Below the pieces are notes generated by a model that ran no database searches, was not told where the DNA came from, and saw only the letters and a program-made list of their open reading frames with translations. DNA of 64,000 nucleotides from Actinomyces sp. ZJ308 (GTDB taxonomy: Bacteria > Actinomycetota > Actinomycetes > Actinomycetales > Actinomycetaceae): contig NZ_JAAIJY010000001.1 of NCBI RefSeq assembly GCF_011752065.1, forward strand, positions 124,001 through 188,000. The letters are read 5' to 3'. This document shows positions 8,864-17,105 of the stretch, piece after piece. How positions within the stretch are numbered: position 1 is the stretch's first letter; each line of letters begins with the position of its first letter. The translations under genes and the position numbers were made by a program.

Positions 8864-11788
8864 ATGAAAGTCCCTCGCGCTCTCGGCCGCGTCCTCCCTC
8901 GCTGCGGCAATCGCCTCAGGCGTGCTCACAGTGGTTGTCGTAGTCGCCTGCTCTCCTACCGGGTCACGGGGCTGATCGCCCTGACTCCGCTCCTCCTGTC
9001 AGGCCTGGTCCCCGTGGCCGGTGCCGCGCCCGGGGCCGGTGACTCCGGTGCCTCGACCGGAGAATCCGGCAGTGCTTCCGGCAGTGCTTCTAACAGCGCT
9101 CCCGCCGATGGGACCGCGGGACAGGCCGACGGCCCAGCCCCGGTCCAGATCCTCGACCTGACCACCTCCAGCGGACAGGCCACCGAGGTCGCCCAGTCGG
9201 GTCTCGACGACGTCCAGACCTCCACGGACTCAGGATCCGGTGACGGCTCCTCGACGGATGTCGAGGCATCGACGCCGTCGGCTGAAGGAGCGGGCAGCAC
9301 GGGCGGCGGCGCATCGGTGCGCCCCGCGCTGGCACCCGGCGCGGGCGGCACCGTTCGCCAGGCCGTCGCCCGGAGCGTCGGCGCGACCGGAGGTCCGCTC
9401 CCCTCGATCCTGCCCGCCGCCACCGACCCGCAGGCGGATGCCACGCTCCTGACCGACCCGCTCGAGGTCGACCGCTTCCTCGTCGCAGGTTTCACCTGGT
9501 CCGGCGGCGCCGACCTCCCCGAAGGCGTACGCATCTACCTGCGTGTCCGCGAGAACGGAACCTGGAGCCCCTGGTACCTCAACGAGGCGGCCGACTCCGG
9601 ACGCGACGACCGCGCCACCTCCGGAACCGGCGAGTTCGTCACCGGCGGGGCCGACGCGATCCAGGCCTCCGTCGTCGGAGGCTCGCTGCCCGCAGACCTG
9701 AAGCTGGCCCTCGTGCCCTCCCAGCCGCAGGGGGAGGAGGTCCTGGACGCGGGTGACCTCAAGACCACCGAGGCCGCGCCGACCCCGGTCATTGAGGACG
9801 CCGACGCCGCCTCAACACTCCAGCCCGGGGCGGCGGGAGGCTCCACCGAGCCGGCCGCCCACTCGGCGCCGGCGGTGACGACGCCGTTGATCACGCCCGC
9901 GGCCCTCCAGGCATCGGCGCCGACCGCGGGCGCTGCGCAGGCCGCCCTGCCGGCCGTCCTGCCGGTCGCGACGACCGCCAACGGCCTGCCGGTGCCGGTC
10001 ACCACCCGGGCGGAGTGGGGCGCCAACCCCTCCTACATGAGCTGGGACCCCGACTACGCGAGCGCCGGCCACGTCGTCGTCCACCACACCGCGGGGACCA
10101 ACAGCTACTCCGCCGGGCAGTCCGCCTCCATCGTGCGGGGCATCTACTACTACCACGCGGTCACCCTGGACTGGGGCGACATCGGCTACAACTTCCTCAT
10201 CGACAAGTACGGCACCGTCTTCGAGGGGCGCTCCGGCTCGGCGGCGGCACCCGCCGGCCGGATGAGCGTCGGTGCGCACGCCCGAGGCGTCAACACCGGC
10301 ACCATGGGCCTGTCCATGATGGGCGACTACAGCAGCGTCAGCCCCTCGGACGCACAGCTGAGCTCCGTGGGCAAGATGGCCGGCTGGTTCCTCAAGCGAG
10401 CCGGCATCACGGACGCCAACGGCTGGGCGGGCCTGCACGTGTGGACCACCGAGCGCTACCAGGCCGGATCCACCATCTCGATGCCCCGCATCCTGGGGCA
10501 TCGTGACGTCGGCTACACCACCTGCCCCGGAAACGTCGGCTACTCCAAGCTCGGCACGATCCGCACCATCGCGCAGCAGCAGATCAACGGTGCCGGCGGC
10601 TGGAAGGCCGAGTCGGGCTCCTGGTACTACCTGGGGGCCAGTGGTGCCAAGGTCACCGGGTGGGTCAATGACTCCGGCAGCTGGTACTACCTGGATCCCG
10701 CCAAGGGTGGGGCCATGGCCACGGGCTGGCTTCGCGACGCCGGCGGCTGGTACTACCTGGATCCCGCCAAGGGCGGGGCCATGGCCACGGGCTGGCTTCG
10801 CGACGCCGGCAGCTGGTACTACCTGAAGTCCGACGGCGCCATGGCCACCGGCTGGTTGCGAGGCCCCGGTGGGTGGTTCTACCTGGATCCCGCCAAGGGT
10901 GGGGCCATGGCCACGGGCTGGGTCAGTGATGCCGGCAGCTGGTACTACCTGAAGTCCGATGGCGCCATGGCCACCGGGTGGGTCAGTGACGGCGGCGGCT
11001 GGTATTACCTGGATCCCGCCAAGGGTGGGGTCATGGCCACGGGCTGGGTCAGTGACGGCGGCAGCTGGTACTACCTGAAGTCCGACGGCGCCATGGCCAC
11101 CGGCTGGGTCGCCGATGCCGGCAACTGGTACTACCTGGACGGCTCCAAGGGCGGGGCCATGGCCACCGGCCGCGTGAAGATCGAGGGCCGCTGGTCCACC
11201 TTCGCCCCCGGCGGCGCCTGGCAGGGCTACGAGGGCCTGCACCCGGTCCTGGCATCGCCCACCGCGAGCCGGCAGCAGGTCATTGCCACGATGGTCTCCA
11301 CCTATAACGGCTCGGGTCACGCCTACCCGTCCGATGTCCTGTCCAAGGGAGGGGCCGCCACGGCCCAGAGCTTCTTCACCACTGTCTACGACGAGGCGGT
11401 TGCTGAGGGTGTCAGCCCCGAGCTCCTCTTCGCCCAGGTGATGAAGGAGACCGCCTGGCTCCAGTTCGGAGGCGACGTCTCGGCCCAGCAGTTCAACTTC
11501 GGAGGGCTGGGAGCCACCGGTGGGGGAGCCGCGGGCGCCTCCTTCCCGAATGTCCAGACCGGGCTGCGCGCCCAGGTCCAGCACCTGAGGGCCTACGCCG
11601 ACGCGGAGGCCACCCCCCAAAAGCTCTCCCGCTCGCTGGTCGACCCCCGCTTCACCTATGTGCGCAAGGGATCAGCCGTCTACGTCGAGCACCTGGGCAT
11701 TCAGGAGAACCCCCAGCGCACCGGCTGGGCCACCGCCCGCAACTACGGTAACGACCTGGCGGCCATGATCGACCGGTACTTCGGGTAG
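8864..11788 (+). CDS. Exported N-acetylmuramoyl-L-alanine amidase with choline-binding-type repeats and a glucosaminidase-like domain
   Basis: A 974-residue wall hydrolase. An extended basic N-terminus and hydrophobic helix (GLIALTPLLLSGLVPVAG) export it; a long Ser/Ala/Gly linker follows. Residues about 380-575 are a PGRP/amidase_2-type domain: RAEWGANPSY, VVVHHTAGTNSYS, GYNFLIDKYG, and the zinc-site GHRDVGYTTCPG. Residues about 580-790 carry nine repeats with WYYL or WFYL and MATGW, plus a degenerate tenth, alternating 20 and 22 residues. Residues about 800-974 resemble endo-beta-N-acetylglucosaminidases, with a plausible catalytic Glu in MKETAWLQFGG. It may therefore cut both the amide and the glycan backbone. 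ATG at 8864 preferred (AAAGGA five bases upstream) over an in-frame GTG at 8816. Confidence 0.9.
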   Translation: MKVPRALGRVLPRCGNRLRRAHSGCRSRLLSYRVTGLIALTPLLLSGLVPVAGAAPGAGDSGASTGESGSASGSASNSAPADGTAGQADGPAPVQILDLTTSSGQATEVAQSGLDDVQTSTDSGSGDGSSTDVEASTPSAEGAGSTGGGASVRPALAPGAGGTVRQAVARSVGATGGPLPSILPAATDPQADATLLTDPLEVDRFLVAGFTWSGGADLPEGVRIYLRVRENGTWSPWYLNEAADSGRDDRATSGTGEFVTGGADAIQASVVGGSLPADLKLALVPSQPQGEEVLDAGDLKTTEAAPTPVIEDADAASTLQPGAAGGSTEPAAHSAPAVTTPLITPAALQASAPTAGAAQAALPAVLPVATTANGLPVPVTTRAEWGANPSYMSWDPDYASAGHVVVHHTAGTNSYSAGQSASIVRGIYYYHAVTLDWGDIGYNFLIDKYGTVFEGRSGSAAAPAGRMSVGAHARGVNTGTMGLSMMGDYSSVSPSDAQLSSVGKMAGWFLKRAGITDANGWAGLHVWTTERYQAGSTISMPRILGHRDVGYTTCPGNVGYSKLGTIRTIAQQQINGAGGWKAESGSWYYLGASGAKVTGWVNDSGSWYYLDPAKGGAMATGWLRDAGGWYYLDPAKGGAMATGWLRDAGSWYYLKSDGAMATGWLRGPGGWFYLDPAKGGAMATGWVSDAGSWYYLKSDGAMATGWVSDGGGWYYLDPAKGGVMATGWVSDGGSWYYLKSDGAMATGWVADAGNWYYLDGSKGGAMATGRVKIEGRWSTFAPGGAWQGYEGLHPVLASPTASRQQVIATMVSTYNGSGHAYPSDVLSKGGAATAQSFFTTVYDEAVAEGVSPELLFAQVMKETAWLQFGGDVSAQQFNFGGLGATGGGAAGASFPNVQTGLRAQVQHLRAYADAEATPQKLSRSLVDPRFTYVRKGSAVYVEHLGIQENPQRTGWATARNYGNDLAAMIDRYFG
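10612..11190 (+). repeat. Near-identical DNA repeats encoding the amidase wall-binding units
   Basis: Blocks of about 60-66 bp repeat with very few differences, for example GGATCCCGCCAAGGG followed by GGGGCCATGGCCACGGG at several places. Because identity is at the DNA level and not just protein, unequal recombination could change the copy number. The long near-identical words also make this stretch liable to assembly collapse. Confidence 0.8.
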
Positions 11789-11807
11789 ACGCGCTGGCCT
11801 AACGGGG

Positions 11808-11851
11808 TCGGTGCAGACTCGGTGCAGACTCGGTGCAGACTCGGTGCAGAC
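11808..11851 (+). repeat. 11-bp tandem repeat, four perfect copies
   Basis: TCGGTGCAGAC repeated four times without a break, 19 bp after the amidase stop and before its terminator hairpin. It is not translated. Eleven bp is close to one helical turn, so all copies face the same side of the DNA. Confidence 0.9.
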
Positions 11852-11873
11852 ATCGACTCAGGCACCGATCACG

Positions 11874-11910
11874 GCGGGGTCGGGCTCTCTCATGGGGAGT
11901 CCGACCCCGC
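11874..11910 (+). terminator. Terminator hairpin of the amidase gene
   Basis: Arms GCGGGGTCGG and CCGACCCCGC are a perfect 10-bp inverted repeat with a 17-bp loop that can pair further (CTC with GAG). It lies 85 bp after the amidase stop. No T-run. Confidence 0.65.
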
Positions 11911-11996
11911 TTCCTGCTCGCCGGAATCGGTGCGTGCGGTGCCGGGCGTGAGAGACTGACGCCGCGACCATTGCACGGATCGGCCTCTACCCCGGT

Positions 11997-12034
11997 GTTG
12001 ACCCGTAACGCCGGCGTTGACCCACAACACCAGC
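11997..12034 (+). repeat. Imperfect 19-bp tandem pair
   Basis: Two adjacent units starting GTTGACCC agree at 15 of 19 positions. They lie about 75-110 bp before the RgpF-like start and could be regulator sites; TTGACC in each resembles a -35 but no matching -10 was found. Confidence 0.4.
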
Positions 12035-12107
12035 GTCTGCTCGTGACACCGGTGCTTGCCTGTTCTGATTCGCTTGCTCTGACCAGCTCTGCCGGGGGAG
12101 GACCCAC

Positions 12108-14201
12108 GTGACCCGAGGAAATCGCGGAATCATCTACTTCCACTTCGATCCTCACGACCGTGTCCGCGACTACGTCCCCCGTGCTCTGGCCTCCCTGCGC
12201 CCCCACGCGGACCACATCCTGGTGGTCTCCAACTCGCCCATCAGCGACGCCGACCGGGCCCGGCTGGAGGACACCTGCGACGAGGTTCTTGAGCGCCCCA
12301 ACGAGGGGCTCGACGTCGGGGCCTACCGCGCGGGCCTGGAGCACCTCGGCTGGGACCGGCTCGCGGACTTCGACGAGATCATCCTGACCAACCACACCTA
12401 CTACGCCCCCGTGCGGCCCTGGGAGGACGTCCTCGCCCGGGCCGAGGACTGGCGCGACATCTCCTTCTGGGGCATGACGGAGCACGACACCATGCGCCCC
12501 CACCCCTTCCTCGCCAGGCGCGAGCTGCCCCGCCACATCCAGTCCCACTGGATCGCGGTGCGCCGCAGGCTCCTGACGGACCCCGCCTTCCGGGAGTACT
12601 GGGAGCAGATGCCGCGGGTCGCCTCCTACCGCGACTCCATCCAGTGGCACGAGTCGCGCTTCACCGACTACTTCAACGGCCTCGGCCACACCTGCGAGGT
12701 GGCCTTCCCGGTGGACCGCTACAGCTCGGACAACCCGGCCATCGAGGAGGCCCCCGCGCTGCTGGCCGACGGTTGCCCCCTGCTCAAGCGCCGAGCCTTC
12801 TTCCACGACCCGCTCCACCAGGACCGGCAGGCCGTCGTCGGCGGGGACCTGCTGACCGCCGCCGCGCAGGCGGGCTACGACGAGGACCTCATCCTGTCCG
12901 ACGTCGTCCACACCGCGGCCGCCCGCGACCTCATCGTCAACGCCGGACTCACCGAGGTCATCACCGATGTCAACCCAGAGGTCGGCCCGAAGACCGCCCC
13001 GGAACCCGTTCAGGCGCAGTCGCCGGCGCCGGAGCCCTCGGGCTGCGTCGTCGTCCACGTCCCGGCCGGAAGGGAGGGGATCGAGCGTGCCGAGGCGGAT
13101 CGCCTCCCGGAGCGCCTGGCGAACCTGCCGGCGCACTGGCGAATGGTGGTCACCTCTCCCGCACCGCTCGATACCGCCGACCTGGAGCGCGTCACCGGGC
13201 GTCGGGCGAAGGCCGATGACGCCGAGCCCGGGGAGGGCGGGGAGCCCGGCGTCGCCTTCCGCACGGTTCGCGACCTCGACCCGCGCGGCACCATCGCCTT
13301 CCTCACCGAGTGCGACGACCTGTGGGATCCCGAGCGCGTGCAAGACGCCGGGGCCGAAGGAGCCGACGGTGTCGACGGGGCCGGCGGTGTCGACCTGGTT
13401 CTCGCGATCAACGCCGGGCCCCTGTCCGGCTCGGCGGGGCGAGCCGACGACGTCGCCCGCCGTCAGGTCCTGGACTGCCTGCTCGCCTCGCCGGGGTACG
13501 TGACCGGTCTCATCGGCCTCTTCACACGCCACCCCAGCCTCGGTGTGGTCATGCCCTCCGACTGCCACATCGGCCAGCCCCACGGCGGTCCCCAGTGGGA
13601 CGGCCTGGCCGGCGCCGCCGAGGCACTGTCCCGCCGGCTCGGTCTGACGGCGGCCCTGGACCCGATCGCCCCGGCGACGCCGGTCGGCGCCATGTTCCTG
13701 GCCCGCCCCGAGGCGCTGCGCACACTGAGTGAAGGGGCCAAGGAGCTCGTGCGCCTGACCGAGCAGGCCGCCGCCGGCCCCGAGCAGGCGGTGGAGCGCC
13801 TGCGGCGCGCCCGCGCCGCCGAGGTGCTCGAGCGGCTGACCGTCTACGCGGCCATGTCCAGCGGCTTCCACCCCCGCGAGGTTCTCACCCCCGCCTGGGC
13901 CGGGCGGCTCTACGGCTCCCTGACGTACAAGCAGCGGGCCGTCACCGTGGACCTGCCGGACTACGCCGACGAGCAGGTGAGGTTCCTCCAGGCCCGGTTC
14001 GGTCCCAGGGCCGGCCTCGGGCCGCGAGTGCGCTCCTACGTCGATGTGCGTCACCCGGAGGTGGCCGGCGCCCTCAAGCCCGCCTATCGCTACGTCACCG
14101 ATGGGGGGAGAGACGTGGCCGACGGCGTCAAGGGTGCCGCAAGGTCCTTCAGCGGGCACCTGCGTCACCGGTGGTCCCTGCGGCCCGGCTCCGACTCGTG
14201 A
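12108..14201 (+). CDS. RgpF-like rhamnan synthesis protein with a degenerate second half
   Basis: A 697-residue paralog of the RgpF family (rhamnan synthesis protein F), proteins that act in building rhamnose wall polysaccharides in streptococci. The N-terminal half is well kept: GIIYFHFDPHDRV, RPNEGLDVGAYRAGLEHLGW, IILTNHTYYAPVRPWED, SFWGMTEHD and HIQSHWIAVRRRLL. The second half, which in the neighbour at 15195 has NRGRDVAPFLVAW and THDKK, here reads RDLDPRGTIAFL and lacks those key residues, with Gly/Asp-rich insertions. It may have lost one of two activities. GTG start preceded by GGGGAGG. The next genes are an epimerase and the second paralog, same strand. Confidence 0.8.
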   Translation: MTRGNRGIIYFHFDPHDRVRDYVPRALASLRPHADHILVVSNSPISDADRARLEDTCDEVLERPNEGLDVGAYRAGLEHLGWDRLADFDEIILTNHTYYAPVRPWEDVLARAEDWRDISFWGMTEHDTMRPHPFLARRELPRHIQSHWIAVRRRLLTDPAFREYWEQMPRVASYRDSIQWHESRFTDYFNGLGHTCEVAFPVDRYSSDNPAIEEAPALLADGCPLLKRRAFFHDPLHQDRQAVVGGDLLTAAAQAGYDEDLILSDVVHTAAARDLIVNAGLTEVITDVNPEVGPKTAPEPVQAQSPAPEPSGCVVVHVPAGREGIERAEADRLPERLANLPAHWRMVVTSPAPLDTADLERVTGRRAKADDAEPGEGGEPGVAFRTVRDLDPRGTIAFLTECDDLWDPERVQDAGAEGADGVDGAGGVDLVLAINAGPLSGSAGRADDVARRQVLDCLLASPGYVTGLIGLFTRHPSLGVVMPSDCHIGQPHGGPQWDGLAGAAEALSRRLGLTAALDPIAPATPVGAMFLARPEALRTLSEGAKELVRLTEQAAAGPEQAVERLRRARAAEVLERLTVYAAMSSGFHPREVLTPAWAGRLYGSLTYKQRAVTVDLPDYADEQVRFLQARFGPRAGLGPRVRSYVDVRHPEVAGALKPAYRYVTDGGRDVADGVKGAARSFSGHLRHRWSLRPGSDS

Positions 14202-14255
14202 CGAGCCTCCCGCCCGTCCACGTCGTCCCCAGCTCGTCGCACGACGTCCACCTGT

Positions 14256-14261
14256 TAGGAT
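14256..14261 (+). promoter_or_regulatory. -10-like element close to the epimerase start
   Basis: TAGGAT ends eight bases before the ATG at 14270, and there is no Shine-Dalgarno, so a leaderless or very short leader is likely. Confidence 0.4.
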
Positions 14262-14269
14262 TCTGAGCC

Positions 14270-15112
14270 ATGGCAAAGACAGTTCTCGTCACTGGAGCCG
14301 GCGGTTACATCGGCCGCCACGTCGTCACCGCGCTGCTGAAGCGGGGCCTGGCTGTCAAGGCCCTCGACCTGCGGCTCGACGGCGTCGACGACCGAGCCGA
14401 GAAGCTCTCCCTGGACCTCTTCTCCGGCGACGCCGACATCTACGACCAGATGGGACGCCCCGACGTCGTCCTGCACATGGCCTGGCGTGACGGCTTCAAG
14501 CACGCCTCCCACGCGCACCTGGACGACCTGGCCAAGCACTTCCACCTCATCGAGAACCTCTACGCCGGCGGACTGCCCCAGCTCGCCGTCATGGGCACCA
14601 TGCACGAGGTCGGCTACTGGGAGGGCGCCATCGACGAGACCGCCCCCTGCAACCCGGCCTCCCTCTACGGCATCGCCAAGAACGCCCTGCGCGAGGCCAC
14701 CTTCCTGTCCGCCCAGGCGCACGACGCCGTCGCCCAGTGGATCCGGGCCTACTACATCGTCGGTGATGACAAGTTCGGCAACTCCATCTTCTCCAAGCTC
14801 CTGACAGCCGCGGAGGAGGGGCGCACCACCTTCCCCTTCACCACTGGCAAGAACCGCTACGACTTCATCTCCGTGGACGGCCTGGGTGAGCAGATCGCCG
14901 CGATCGTCGATCAGAGCGAGGTCGACGGCATCATCAACGCCTGCACCGGCGAGCCCATGACCCTGGCCGAGCGTGTTGAGGCCTACATCCGGGACAACGA
15001 CCTGGGCATCACCCTGGAGTACGGGGCCTTCCCGGACCGGCCCTACGACTCGCCCGGCGTGTGGGGCGATCCGACGAAGATCCGCCGTATCCTCGCCTCA
15101 GGCGCGAGCTGA
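14270..15112 (+). CDS. NAD-dependent sugar epimerase/dehydratase
   Basis: A 280-residue short-chain dehydrogenase of the extended sugar-nucleotide group, on the short side for it (usual length about 310-340). The NAD site VTGAGGYIGRHVV is at the start, VVLHMAWRDGF follows, and the catalytic pair is in LYGIAKNALREA (YxxxK). NRYDFISVDGLGEQIAAIV and ITLEYGAFPDRP occupy the substrate side. Exact sugar cannot be read off. It sits between the two RgpF paralogs, which suggests it makes a sugar nucleotide for the rhamnan-type glycan, for example a side-chain sugar. Confidence 0.8.
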   Translation: MAKTVLVTGAGGYIGRHVVTALLKRGLAVKALDLRLDGVDDRAEKLSLDLFSGDADIYDQMGRPDVVLHMAWRDGFKHASHAHLDDLAKHFHLIENLYAGGLPQLAVMGTMHEVGYWEGAIDETAPCNPASLYGIAKNALREATFLSAQAHDAVAQWIRAYYIVGDDKFGNSIFSKLLTAAEEGRTTFPFTTGKNRYDFISVDGLGEQIAAIVDQSEVDGIINACTGEPMTLAERVEAYIRDNDLGITLEYGAFPDRPYDSPGVWGDPTKIRRILASGAS

Positions 15113-15194
15113 CGCGCCCTGAGAGACGGCATCATTCCTCCGTTCTTCCTTCTGCCGCGTTAAGCGGCCCGAACCACTGCCCAGAAGGGACATC

Positions 15195-17105
15195 ATGGCA
15201 ACGCTTGGCGAGGACCCGAAGCGACTCGGGATCTTCTTCTTCTTCGATGCCCAGGGCATCGTGGACTCCTATGTGGAGACCCTGCTCGCCGATATGGTGA
15301 AGAACCTCTCCGAACTGGTCATCGTCGTCAACGGCGAGCTGACCGCCAAGAGCTATGCCAAGCTGAGCGTCTTCACGGACAACATCATCCTGCGGGAGAA
15401 CAAGGGACTGGACGTCTGGGCCTACAAGACGGCCCTGGACTCCTACGGCTGGAAGAGGCTCGCCGAGTTCGACGAGGTCGTCCTGTTCAACGCCACCATC
15501 ATGGGACCGGTCTATCCCTTCGAGGAGATGTTCACCGAGATGGCCGGCCGGAACATCGACTTCTGGGGCATCACCTGGTTCCACGAGGTCGCCTTCGACC
15601 CCTTCGGCTACGCCCTTGAGGGCTACCTGCCCCGTCACCTCCAGTCCCACTTCCACGCCTACCGCCGCTCCCTGGTCACCTCCAAGGCCTTCCAGGACTA
15701 CTGGGACGAGATGCCCGAGATCAACGGCTACGAGCAGTCGGTGGGCCTGCACGAGGTGCCCTTCACCCAACGATTCGAGCGTCTCGGCTTCAAGTCCGAC
15801 GTCTACGTCAACACCGAGGATCTGGAGGGCTTCACCTTCTGCCCGATTCTCTTCGCCCCGGTCGAGATGATCAGGGACAAGCGCTGCCCCATCTTCAAGC
15901 GCCGCTCCTTCTTCCGCCCCTACGACGACGTCCTGAACCAGTCCGTGGGTGAGTCCAGCGCCGAGCTCTACGCCTACCTGCGCGATCACACGGACTATGA
16001 CACGAACCTCATCTGGGACAATGCTCTGCGCTCGATGAACATGGCGGACGTGGTGAAGAACCTCCAGCTCACCTACGTCCTGCCCACGCAGGCGGTCGTC
16101 CGCGAGCCCAGGAAGCAGAAGGTCGCTCTCATCGCGCACCTGTACTACATGGAGCTGGTCGAGCCCACGCTCAAGTACATCCGCAATATGCCCGAGGGCA
16201 TCGACATCTTCCTGAGCACCTCCAGCCCGGAGAAGGTGGAGCAGGTCAGGGCCGTCTGCGAGGGGCTGCCCTACAACATCGAGGTGCGCCTCGTGGAGAA
16301 CCGAGGACGCGACGTCGCCCCCTTCCTCGTGGCATGGAAGGACGTCGTCCAGAACTACGACGTCGTGTGCTACACCCACGACAAGAAGGTCACTCAGCTC
16401 TACCCGTACTCGGTGGGCGACGGCTTCGCCTACAAGTGCTTCGAGAACCTGCTGCCCACACGCGACTTCGTCAAGAACGTCATCGCCACCTTCGGCGCCG
16501 AGCCGCGCCTGGGCTTCCTGGCTCCCACGGCGCCGAACCACGCCGACTACTTCCCGGTCTACAGCTTCGGCTGGGGGCCCAACTTCGACCGCACCAAGGC
16601 GCTCCTGCACGAGCTGGGGCTCGACGTCCCCCTCGACCCGGGTAAGGAGCCCATCGCCCCGCTGGGGTCCATGTTCTGGTTCCGTCCCAAGGCCCTCAAG
16701 CCGCTGTTCGACCACGACTGGCAGTGGGAGGAGTTCCCGCCCGAGCCCTGCCCCGTCGACGGCACCATCATGCACGCCATCGAGCGCGCCCACGGGTACG
16801 TCGCCCAGGGATCCGGCTACTACTGCGGCTGGCTCTTCTCCGACTCCTTCGCCAGCATCGAGCTGACGAACCTGTCCTTCTACGTGCGCGACCTGACCTC
16901 AGCCATCGGCGACTACTGGGGCAGGGGCACGGAGATGCGGATGGTGGCAATGATCCGGGACCAGCGGACCACCCGTCAACGGATCAAGGACAGCGTCAAG
17001 GAGCAGGCCAAGGGGGTCAAGGGAAAGGTGGGGCCGTGGGTGCCGGCTCCGCTGAAAGTGCCGATGAAAACCGTGTACCGCAAAGTTAGAGGTATCGTGA
17101 GATGA
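15195..17105 (+). CDS. rgpF: RgpF-family rhamnan synthesis protein
   Basis: A 636-residue RgpF protein with both halves intact. First half: IFFFFDAQGIVDSYVETLL, RENKGLDVWAYKTALDSYGW, DEVVLFNATIMGPVYP, DFWGITWFHEV, HLQSHFHAYRRSLV. Second half: KVALIAHLYYMELVEPTLKY, VENRGRDVAPFLVAWKDVV, CYTHDKKVTQLYP and LGSMFWFRPKAL. In streptococci RgpF helps build the rhamnose polysaccharide, and homologs are treated as glycosyltransferases. Start is an ATG at 15195 preceded by AGAAGGGA. Its stop overlaps the acyltransferase start (ATGA), so the two are translated together and the acyl group probably goes on the same glycan. Confidence 0.88.
   Translation: MATLGEDPKRLGIFFFFDAQGIVDSYVETLLADMVKNLSELVIVVNGELTAKSYAKLSVFTDNIILRENKGLDVWAYKTALDSYGWKRLAEFDEVVLFNATIMGPVYPFEEMFTEMAGRNIDFWGITWFHEVAFDPFGYALEGYLPRHLQSHFHAYRRSLVTSKAFQDYWDEMPEINGYEQSVGLHEVPFTQRFERLGFKSDVYVNTEDLEGFTFCPILFAPVEMIRDKRCPIFKRRSFFRPYDDVLNQSVGESSAELYAYLRDHTDYDTNLIWDNALRSMNMADVVKNLQLTYVLPTQAVVREPRKQKVALIAHLYYMELVEPTLKYIRNMPEGIDIFLSTSSPEKVEQVRAVCEGLPYNIEVRLVENRGRDVAPFLVAWKDVVQNYDVVCYTHDKKVTQLYPYSVGDGFAYKCFENLLPTRDFVKNVIATFGAEPRLGFLAPTAPNHADYFPVYSFGWGPNFDRTKALLHELGLDVPLDPGKEPIAPLGSMFWFRPKALKPLFDHDWQWEEFPPEPCPVDGTIMHAIERAHGYVAQGSGYYCGWLFSDSFASIELTNLSFYVRDLTSAIGDYWGRGTEMRMVAMIRDQRTTRQRIKDSVKEQAKGVKGKVGPWVPAPLKVPMKTVYRKVRGIVR

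Larger units (their letters stand above)
11789..12107. other. 319-bp gap between the amidase and the first RgpF-like gene
   Basis: It holds a four-copy 11-bp tandem repeat, a strong hairpin and an imperfect 19-bp tandem pair (each listed). Directly before the next gene is a good Shine-Dalgarno (GGGGAGG). I see no small gene worth reporting; no convincing -35/-10 pair was found. Confidence 0.5.

Noticed and set aside
10612-11190. CRISPR-like array
   Set aside because: The repeats are in frame, code for wall-binding units and have no unique spacers.
9812-11620. Minus-strand open frame of 602 codons opposite the amidase gene
   Set aside because: It merely mirrors the repeat DNA; its own repeats are a by-product.
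11799-14276. Minus-strand open frame of 825 codons opposite the RgpF-like gene
   Set aside because: Same reason; the plus strand has a recognised family and Shine-Dalgarno.
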